From Verrucomicrobiota bacterium (GTDB lineage: Bacteria; Verrucomicrobiota; Verrucomicrobiia; Verrucomicrobiales; DEV007), in the NCBI GenBank assembly GCA_027618625.1, contig JAQCER010000196.1, forward strand, positions 1 through 6,722: a stretch of DNA of 6,722 nt, written 5' to 3'. Position 1 is the stretch's first letter, and each line of letters begins with the position of its first letter. Positions 1 to 5,121 of the stretch are shown in pieces. A program made the position numbers and the translations under genes. The notes below the pieces were generated by a model. It saw nothing but the letters and a program-made list of their open reading frames with translations. It had not been told where the DNA came from and made no database searches.

Positions 1-908
1 GCCTGTTCGAACACGAACCATTGATCCCAGTGCGGGCGGACGACGTTCTCCAGAATGCCGCCCCAGTGAGCTACGGCGCGATCGAGGTCGGCCTGCTTGT
101 CGCGACTGGTACGGACGCAGTCGAACGTTTCACCGCAGAGGATGCGGTAGCTGCGAACGCCGGTGCGGATTACGAACATCGGCAGAATGGGCACCCGGGC
201 AGCCATGGCCAGCACGAATGGGCCAACGGGAACACGCAGTCTAACATGGTCACCATTTCGATTAAACTGGCAAAATGTCGGCGACACATCAAACATGACC
301 CGATCCCCCTGGATCGCGACGACTTCGCCATTGCCAAGTGCCCGGATCAAGTCAATGCCGAGCATGCCCTCGGCCGTATTGTAGGCGATCGCCAACGAGT
401 CTCCGGCGTTGCGCGCGAGTTCGGCACGGCGATAGTCCTGGAGTTCCTCGGTCGGCTCCGGTGCGCGGACGGCGTGCACTTTTTTCCCGAACCGATCCGC
501 AAAGGCAGCCGCTGCGACATCGTAATTGCCCATGTGCGCGGTGAGCAGGAGTAGTCCGGAATCGAGCGCGGAAGCGTGGTCAAAGCGCTCGGCTCCATCG
601 ACTTCCCAGTGAAAGGCACTAGCGCCATGGCCATCGCGAGCGCGTTCGGCATCGACACAGGTCCAGGCGAAATTCCGGAAAACGCGGAAACTGCCCCACC
701 AGACTGCGGCCGCCGACATCTGCGGATGCAGGACGCGGATATTCGCCTGCACAGCTTTGCGCGGCGGGGCGGCGATGGCCCAAAACAGCGCGGTGTAGGC
801 GGCGACCAGCACGGGCTCAAGAAAAAACGGGCACGCAGGCACTGCCCAGGCAAGAAATCTAGGCAGCAGGTCGCTTTGCAGACGTAACCGATTTAACAGT
901 GAATTCAT
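1..908 (-). CDS. LpxL/HtrB-type lysophospholipid/lipid A acyltransferase, C-terminus cut by window edge
   Basis: Reading the minus strand from ATG at 908 gives 302 uninterrupted codons to the window edge. The N-terminus has a hydrophobic stretch at about residues 17-47, as expected for an inner-membrane-associated acyltransferase. The family's catalytic HX4D motif is clear as H125-MGNY-D130 in LLLLTAHMGNYD. Downstream are the conserved QGDR block (about 200-203) and the 'P-x-G-x4-LA-x6-P-ILP' stretch (about 227-243), followed by the typical C-terminal RPHWDQWF. The family averages about 300 residues, so only the last few are probably missing. Members transfer an acyl chain to lipid A or a related lipid at the cytoplasmic face; versions inside aryl-polyene clusters are thought to attach the polyene to its envelope carrier. 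The gene is divergent from a halogenase-like flavoprotein and a chorismatase, which favours the pigment role over housekeeping lipid A synthesis (inference). There is no clear Shine-Dalgarno. The frame stays open upstream and a GTG at about 926 is an alternative start. Confidence 0.9.
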   Translation of the reverse strand, partial: MNSLLNRLRLQSDLLPRFLAWAVPACPFFLEPVLVAAYTALFWAIAAPPRKAVQANIRVLHPQMSAAAVWWGSFRVFRNFAWTCVDAERARDGHGASAFHWEVDGAERFDHASALDSGLLLLTAHMGNYDVAAAAFADRFGKKVHAVRAPEPTEELQDYRRAELARNAGDSLAIAYNTAEGMLGIDLIRALGNGEVVAIQGDRVMFDVSPTFCQFNRNGDHVRLRVPVGPFVLAMAARVPILPMFVIRTGVRSYRILCGETFDCVRTSRDKQADLDRAVAHWGGILENVVRPHWDQWFVFEQ

Positions 909-1004
909 GATGCCGAGCCGAAGCGACACGTTGCCGTTGATTGGTTTGGACTCAGGGAATGGTTTAACGTAAGCTGGAAGTCCAGCGCATCTCTCGCAAT
1001 TCGC
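909..1004. promoter_or_regulatory. Divergent intergenic region between acyltransferase and flavoprotein operon
   Basis: This 96-bp gap separates two divergently read genes, so it should hold both promoters. On the plus strand TTGGTT (941-946) and TTTAAC (963-968) lie 16 bp apart and weakly resemble a sigma70 -35/-10 pair; the match is poor. No convincing minus-strand box and no ribosome binding site were seen for either start. The existence of promoters here is inferred from gene orientation, not from strong motifs. Confidence 0.35.
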
Positions 1005-2636
1005 ATGGTTGAGTCCCTAATACAAGCCGGATCCAGTGACCCCGTCGCTGGGAACAATGAGCCTAAACAGTTCGATGTGGTCATCATCGGCGGTGCCTTC
1101 TCGGGCGCGGCGATGGGAATCCTGCTGCGCCGGGCATTGCCGGATGCATGCATCGCAATTGTCGAGCGCTCAGAAGCATTCGACCGCAAGGTGGGCGAAT
1201 CGACTTCCGAGGTCGCTGGCTGCTTCCTGACCCGGGTGCTGCACCTTTCGACATATCTATCGCAAAAGCACATCGCCAAAAACGGCTTGCGCATGTGGTT
1301 CACGAACCCAGGCAATGAATGCATGGGACAGTGCTCGGAAATCGGTGGCCGATTGCAGACGCGGCTGCCGGGGTTCCAGCTCGATCGCGCAGAGCTGGAT
1401 CCGCACTTGTTGAAAATGGCTGCAGACGCAGGCTGCGAAATTTTCCGCCCGGCGACCGTGCGCGATCTTGCGCTGGGTGGCGAGGGCAAGAATTTCATGA
1501 CCATCGATGTCCGTGAGGGTGGCCGCTACAAAGTGACTGCCAAGTGGGTGGTCGACGCCAGCGGCAAAGCTGCAGTGATCCCGCGCCTGCGCGGAACGCT
1601 GGAGTCGATGGAGGACGAACATCCGACGACCGCAGTGTGGGCACGATTCCGCAATGTGAGGGATCTCGACGGCCACGAAATCAGCACGCGCTATCCGGGC
1701 CTCAGCCAGCACGTGCTCAGTGCGCGTGGCACGGCGACGAACCACTTGATGGGGCGTGGTTGGTGGTGCTGGATCATTCCTTTGCGCGATGGCGACGTAA
1801 GTGCCGGTGTCACTTTTGACCGGAGAATATTTCAACTGCAAGAGGGAGGCACCTTGACCGATCGATTGCACCAGCACCTGCTCAGTCACCCGGTGGGGCG
1901 CGAACTTTTTGCCAATGCGGTGCCGGTGGAAAAGGATACGCGCACCTATTCGCAGCTGGCGTATCGGTCACGCGAAGTCGCCGGCGATGGCTGGTTCGTG
2001 GTTGGCGATGCTAGTGGCTTCATGGATCCCCTATACAGCCAGGGCCTGGACTACTGCGCGCACACCGTCTACGCCACTCACACGATTCTCGTGGATGCCC
2101 TGAAGGGCGAATGCGTGATGCAACGCGCGGTTGACTACAGCACGAACTTTGCCGAGAGCTACCAGCAGTGGTTCGAAGCACTTTACAAGGACAAGTACCG
2201 CTACATGGGTGACGCAGACTTGATGTTCACTGCATTCCTACTCGACCTGTGTATGTATTTTGTTGGGCCGGTTCGGTTGGTTTACACCGATACCGCAGCC
2301 GAGTTTTCGCGCCTGCCCTACCAGGGGCCAGCAGGGCGTCGCGTCGCCCGGTTCATGGCATTCTACAACCGACGGCTGGCCGCGCTGGCCGAGCAACGTC
2401 TTGCCACCGGAAGCTACGGTCAGCACAATCTCGGCGCACACTTCATCGTGAAGCAGGGGCTTGCTCCGGGGATGGCGCTGATCCCGCTTTTCCTCCGCGC
2501 CATGTCGTGCTGGGCGCACGCCGAATGGCAGGGCCTGTTCTCACGCTGGCGATCGCCATCGACCACCCCTTCAGCCGAGGTGGCAGCTTCATCTATTGCA
2601 AAATCCAGCGCGCCCGCTGAGAGTCCGGCTCGCTGA
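1005..2636 (+). CDS. FAD-dependent halogenase-like oxidoreductase (tryptophan halogenase superfamily)
   Basis: A 543-residue flavoprotein. An N-terminal Rossmann motif FDVVIIGGAFSGAA (23-36) binds FAD, and a second FAD block lies at GWFVVGDAS (329-337). Halogenase hallmarks are present: VGES at 63-66, a WxWxIP motif as WCWIIP (254-259), and FMDPLYSQG (339-347), which matches the FxxPxxSxG stretch near the halide site of flavin-dependent halogenases. K92 in IAKNGLRMWF is positioned like the catalytic lysine of that family. The usual proline soon after GES is absent (GESTSE), so halogenating activity is not assured. The C-terminal 360-520 region is helical-looking, and the last 20 residues are a low-complexity Ser/Ala/Pro tail. 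The next gene starts 2 bp after its stop, so the two are probably co-transcribed. Homologues occur in xanthomonadin and flexirubin clusters, whose pigments may be brominated or chlorinated. Alternatives are a non-halogenating dehydrogenase or geranylgeranyl-reductase-like enzyme. The start lacks a Shine-Dalgarno but leaves a normal leader before the FAD motif. Confidence 0.85.
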   Translation: MVESLIQAGSSDPVAGNNEPKQFDVVIIGGAFSGAAMGILLRRALPDACIAIVERSEAFDRKVGESTSEVAGCFLTRVLHLSTYLSQKHIAKNGLRMWFTNPGNECMGQCSEIGGRLQTRLPGFQLDRAELDPHLLKMAADAGCEIFRPATVRDLALGGEGKNFMTIDVREGGRYKVTAKWVVDASGKAAVIPRLRGTLESMEDEHPTTAVWARFRNVRDLDGHEISTRYPGLSQHVLSARGTATNHLMGRGWWCWIIPLRDGDVSAGVTFDRRIFQLQEGGTLTDRLHQHLLSHPVGRELFANAVPVEKDTRTYSQLAYRSREVAGDGWFVVGDASGFMDPLYSQGLDYCAHTVYATHTILVDALKGECVMQRAVDYSTNFAESYQQWFEALYKDKYRYMGDADLMFTAFLLDLCMYFVGPVRLVYTDTAAEFSRLPYQGPAGRRVARFMAFYNRRLAALAEQRLATGSYGQHNLGAHFIVKQGLAPGMALIPLFLRAMSCWAHAEWQGLFSRWRSPSTTPSAEVAASSIAKSSAPAESPAR

Positions 2637-2638
2637 CA

Positions 2639-3685
2639 ATGGGCAGCAGCAGATCCCACCACCGTTCACCGTTCATGAGCAGCCTTCCGCCATCATTTCC
2701 CTCCGAGCCCGCAGTGGACAGCACTCGCGGGCAATCGTTGCAGGTGCGATTCGGGGCTGAGGCATCGAATATCGTCAGCGATCCGCGTGGACGGGAATGT
2801 GCTTTGGCGCTGAAGATGCCCATCCTTCATGGGTCAAACTCAGAGCCACTCCTCGGCGGCGGTCATTTATCAGAGAACGATGGCTTTACGCTGTTGCGCA
2901 CCGACGATACCCAGCTTGCTGGTGTCTGTGTCATGCAGGCTGGGGCAGGAGACTCGGTGCCTGAACTTAGCGCAGCGACGCAACAGATCTACGATTCCCT
3001 GTTCCGCACGCTCGATGCCGAACGAGAGTTGCACCTCTATCGGATTTGGAACTACGTTCCCTTCATTAACCATGAGACCGATGGAATGGAGAACTACCGG
3101 CATTTCAACGTTGGCCGCTGGGATGCATTCCGCACGCGCTTCGGCGACCACTGCAACCCTAACATGCCCGCAGCCAGTGCGGTTGGAATCGCGGAGCCCG
3201 CCATCGTCGTCGCCTTTCTCGCCGGGAATGCACCCGTGACCTACATCGAGAATCCCGAGCAGGTGCCCGCCTACGATTACCCCTCCGCCTACGGCCCGCG
3301 CCCGCCCAGCTTCTCCCGCTGCGCCGTCGTCCACGACGATGCCAGGGCCACTTCGACCGCCTACCTTTCCGGCACAGCCAGCGTCAAAGGCCACACCACC
3401 GTCGCCGCCGATTGCCTGGAGACTCAGCTCCGCACCACCACCGACAACATCGGCATCATCAGAACGCGGCTAAACATTCCCGACAGCACCGGCGTCACCA
3501 CCGCCTGGCGGGCTTATGTCCGCGACCCGGAAGACACTCTCCGAACCCTTGAGTTCCTCTGCGAAGCATTGCCGTCATGCACTCCAGACAATCTCAACAT
3601 CGTGCAAGCCAGCATCTGCCGGGCACCACTGTGCGTAGAGGTTGAGGGGATTTTTTGCTGGGGCGGGGGTAGGGGATTGGATTAG
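2639..3685 (+). CDS. Chorismatase, FkbO/Hyg5/XanB2 family (hydroxybenzoate-type starter synthesis)
   Basis: A 348-residue protein. Family blocks in order: LYRIWNYVPFIN (133-144) with ENYRHFNVGRWDAF (151-164), PAASAVGI (177-184) followed by a VVAFLAG strand (190-196), NPEQVPAYDYP (205-215) with YGPRPPSFSR (218-227), SGTASVKGHTT (244-254), and the C-terminal ICRAPLCVEVEG (326-337) carrying the expected catalytic glutamate. Chorismatases are cytoplasmic and split pyruvate from chorismate, giving 3-hydroxybenzoate, 4-hydroxybenzoate or a dihydroxycyclohexadienoate depending on subtype; the subtype cannot be settled by eye. XanB2 supplies hydroxybenzoates for xanthomonadin, so with a halogenase-like flavoprotein and an LpxL-type acyltransferase adjacent, an aryl-polyene starter role is the best inference. 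The start overlaps nothing but lies 2 bp after the preceding stop (TGACAATG), suggesting translational coupling; Met13 (2675) is an alternative, and residues 1-35 look poorly conserved. The last 11 residues (IFCWGGGRGLD) are encoded by a T6 run and G-rich DNA and look atypical. Confidence 0.9.
   Translation: MGSSRSHHRSPFMSSLPPSFPSEPAVDSTRGQSLQVRFGAEASNIVSDPRGRECALALKMPILHGSNSEPLLGGGHLSENDGFTLLRTDDTQLAGVCVMQAGAGDSVPELSAATQQIYDSLFRTLDAERELHLYRIWNYVPFINHETDGMENYRHFNVGRWDAFRTRFGDHCNPNMPAASAVGIAEPAIVVAFLAGNAPVTYIENPEQVPAYDYPSAYGPRPPSFSRCAVVHDDARATSTAYLSGTASVKGHTTVAADCLETQLRTTTDNIGIIRTRLNIPDSTGVTTAWRAYVRDPEDTLRTLEFLCEALPSCTPDNLNIVQASICRAPLCVEVEGIFCWGGGRGLD
3646..3675 (+). other. Potential G-quadruplex tract at the 3' end of the chorismatase gene
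   Basis: Four G runs lie on the coding strand: 3646-3649 (4 G), 3660-3663 (4 G), 3665-3669 (5 G) and 3672-3675 (4 G), with loops of 10, 1 and 2 bases. This fits a relaxed G-quadruplex pattern; the first loop is long and contains a T6 run. It encodes the last dozen codons of the chorismatase gene and ends 10 bp before its stop. Folding in DNA or mRNA is inferred, not shown. Confidence 0.45.
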
Positions 3686-3798
3686 AGTCGGTTCTTTTGC
3701 CGGTTGTCCTGACGTGATTCCCTGTGCTTGATGGAGACGCGGAACCGTAGCCCGTTTTGCGTGAATCTCACTTTTTGCCGCAGGCGACGTAGTTTCCC

Positions 3799-3822
3799 GT
3801 CCGTGTTCAGAATGTAACGGAC
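3799..3822. repeat. Perfect 6-bp inverted repeat upstream of the DUF1573 gene
   Basis: GTCCGT (3799-3804) and ACGGAC (3817-3822) are perfect inverted copies separated by 12 bp, about 60 bp before the DUF1573 start. The spacing is compatible with a dimeric regulator site or a small hairpin, but arms this short also arise by chance. Confidence 0.3.
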
Positions 3823-3868
3823 CCTGTGTCCCGTTCATTTGGACGTTGGAGTTCTGCCGGGAATGCGG

Positions 3869-3881
3869 TTAGCGTTCGCAC
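3869..3881 (+). repeat. 13-bp direct repeat, copy 1 (copy 2 at 4582-4594)
   Basis: TTAGCGTTCGCAC lies directly before the ATG of the DUF1573 gene and recurs exactly at 4582-4594, from codon 2 of the rhodanese gene. A single 13-bp repeat in a window of this size can occur by chance; its placement at two consecutive gene starts is the only reason to note it. Confidence 0.35.
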
Positions 3882-4550
3882 ATGAAACGGTTCTTTATCT
3901 TCGCCTGCGGACTTCTGACCCTGTGCTTGTTGCAGCACAGCGCGCTGGCTGGTCTCGACTTTGCATCAACCCATCTCATCGTGGAGGCAGATCCTGCGCT
4001 CGATGAGTTGCCGGTGCAGTTCACCTTTCAGGTAGAGGGAGACAAGGCGGTCGAGATCACCGAAGTCCAGACCACCTGTGGTTGCCTGAAGGCGAAGGCT
4101 GACAAAACGGTGTATCAATCAGGCGAGAAAGGCGTGATCGATTGCGTGTTCAGTGTCGGCTCTTTCGAAGGTGAACACATCAAGAGCGTCTACGTCATCA
4201 CGTCGGAAGAAGAAAATGGGCGGATTCCGCTTAAGGTTACGGTCGATGTGCCGCTGTTGTTCGAGATCGAGCCGCAACAGCTGAAATGGAAAGTCGGTGA
4301 GCCGGCAGTCGCCAAGAACGTGTCTTTCAAGGTGCTCTACAAGGATCCTGTGGAGATCCTCGAACTCACCTCATCCCGCGAGGCATTTACCGCCGAGTTC
4401 AAAGAAATCAAAAAGGGCCGCGAGTATGAAATCATGATCACTCCCAGTGATACCTCCAAGCCGATGCTTGGCGCACTGAGTATCGTGACCAATTGCCCCA
4501 TCGAACGGCACAAGAAAAAGCTGGTTTTTTTCAGCATCACGAGGCGATAA
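3882..4550 (+). CDS. Secreted DUF1573 domain protein
   Basis: A 222-residue protein with a classic Sec signal peptide: MKR n-region, hydrophobic core 4-17, and an ALA cleavage site at about residue 23. The mature part begins with an Ig-like DUF1573 domain whose signature is ITEVQTTCGCLKAKAD (59-74) followed by YQSGEKGVIDCVF (78-90). C66 and C68 form the family's CGC motif, with further cysteines at C88 and C205. Residues about 124-220 look like a second beta-rich domain ending in LGALSIVTNCP. DUF1573 proteins are widespread in Bacteroidota and PVC bacteria and lack an established molecular function; the paired cysteines could bind a metal or take part in thiol exchange. The rhodanese gene starts 27 bp downstream on the same strand, suggesting an operon and shared periplasmic thiol or sulfur chemistry (inference). 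No lipobox cysteine follows the signal peptide, so it should be soluble. The start is chosen because it gives the intact signal peptide. Confidence 0.88.
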   Translation: MKRFFIFACGLLTLCLLQHSALAGLDFASTHLIVEADPALDELPVQFTFQVEGDKAVEITEVQTTCGCLKAKADKTVYQSGEKGVIDCVFSVGSFEGEHIKSVYVITSEEENGRIPLKVTVDVPLLFEIEPQQLKWKVGEPAVAKNVSFKVLYKDPVEILELTSSREAFTAEFKEIKKGREYEIMITPSDTSKPMLGALSIVTNCPIERHKKKLVFFSITRR

Positions 4551-4577
4551 CCAGCGAGTGGCAAGGTTCCATCCACA

Positions 4578-5060
4578 ATGTTTAGCGTTCGCACCAATCC
4601 CAGCATTCTCCGAGTGGCCCTGCAAATGGTGGCGTTGCTGGGAGCCTCTGCGATCGCTGGTGCCGTAGCCTTTCACATCCACCCCAGACCACCCGAGCTC
4701 TACCTGCTGCAGGAGGCACCGGACGCAGGCGAAGTGACGATGGCCCAAGTGCTGGCGCTGGAAAAAACCACTGGCGTCCTCTGGATCGATGCCCGTGTCC
4801 GCCAGCAGTATGACCTTGAGCACATCCCCGGCGCCCTGCTCTTGAACCCACAGGAATTCGACGCGATGGCCTTCGATTACATGGATACTTTCCAGACCAA
4901 TGCCAAGCCGATCGTGATCTACTGCGATGCCCAGAAGTGTGCCGCCAGCAAGACTATCATGGAGCGCATGGAACAGACGGGCCTTGCCATGGACAACGAA
5001 ATTCACGTCCTGCGCGGCGGTTGGAATGCGTGGAAGAGCAGCCAGAGTAATCAGCCGTAA
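4578..5060 (+). CDS. Membrane-anchored single-domain rhodanese-like protein
   Basis: A 160-residue protein with one N-terminal transmembrane helix at about residues 11-33 (LRVALQMVALLGASAIAGAV), placing the catalytic domain in the periplasm. Rhodanese features follow: LWIDAR (68-73), the HIPGA element (82-86), the active-site strand and loop VIYCDAQKCAAS (113-124) with C116 as the expected persulfide-forming cysteine, and the closing LRGGWNAW (145-152). The loop carries a second cysteine, C121, and is not the usual CRxGxRS form. This CxxxxC layout could let C116 and C121 form a disulfide, so the protein may be redox-controlled or may act as a thiol-disulfide partner instead of a thiosulfate sulfurtransferase (inference). 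It lies 27 bp after the DUF1573 gene, probably in one transcript. AAGG at 4563-4566 is a weak Shine-Dalgarno, 11 bp from the ATG, and is among the few in the window. Confidence 0.88.
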   Translation: MFSVRTNPSILRVALQMVALLGASAIAGAVAFHIHPRPPELYLLQEAPDAGEVTMAQVLALEKTTGVLWIDARVRQQYDLEHIPGALLLNPQEFDAMAFDYMDTFQTNAKPIVIYCDAQKCAASKTIMERMEQTGLAMDNEIHVLRGGWNAWKSSQSNQP

Positions 5061-5069
5061 GATCAGGTT

Positions 5070-5090
5070 CAAAGCCGACGACATGCTTTG
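5070..5090 (+). other. Small hairpin covering an alternative upstream ATG
   Basis: CAAAGC (5070-5075) and GCTTTG (5085-5090) pair perfectly around a 9-nt loop. The structure lies 10 bp after the rhodanese stop and covers an ATG at 5083 that is in frame with the downstream propeller gene. There is no T run after it, so it is not a clear terminator. It could hide the 5083 start and favour 5122. Confidence 0.25.
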
Positions 5091-5121
5091 GGCCGGAATC
5101 CCTATTTCCCTCAAAACATCG

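Larger units (their letters stand above)
3686..3881. promoter_or_regulatory. Non-coding spacer between pigment operon and DUF1573-rhodanese unit
   Basis: This 196-bp stretch has no credible gene. It should contain the end of the upstream operon and the promoter for the DUF1573 gene, but I found no good -35/-10 pair and no Shine-Dalgarno before 3882. A weak hairpin is possible at 3737-3745 pairing with 3754-3762 (9 bp, two G-U pairs, 8-nt loop). A T5 run begins only about 10 bp later, so it is a poor intrinsic terminator. A short inverted repeat at 3799-3822 is listed separately. Confidence 0.35.

Noticed and set aside
21..554. Plus-strand open frame of 177 codons
   Set aside because: Antisense to the acyltransferase; the minus-strand frame carries HX4D and QGDR motifs, whereas this translation has no recognisable domain.
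347..853. Minus-strand open frame of 168 codons
   Set aside because: Same strand as the acyltransferase but another frame; Arg/Pro/Ser-rich shadow with no motif.
905..1504. Minus-strand open frame of 199 codons overlapping the start of the flavoprotein gene
   Set aside because: Antisense to the FAD-binding region and low-complexity; no domain or start signal.
1257..1889. Minus-strand open frame of 210 codons
   Set aside because: Lies wholly inside the flavoprotein gene; composition is that expected of an antisense shadow.
3737..3762. Hairpin as an intrinsic terminator
   Set aside because: The stem has two G-U pairs, an 8-nt loop and no immediate T run, so it was kept only as a remark on the spacer.
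3575..3838. Minus-strand 87-codon frame reaching into the intergenic spacer
   Set aside because: Mostly antisense to the chorismatase end; no motif, and a composition typical of non-coding DNA.
4371..5114. Minus-strand open frame of 247 codons spanning the DUF1573 and rhodanese genes
   Set aside because: Covers two well-supported plus-strand genes and the gap between them; no recognisable fold or motif.
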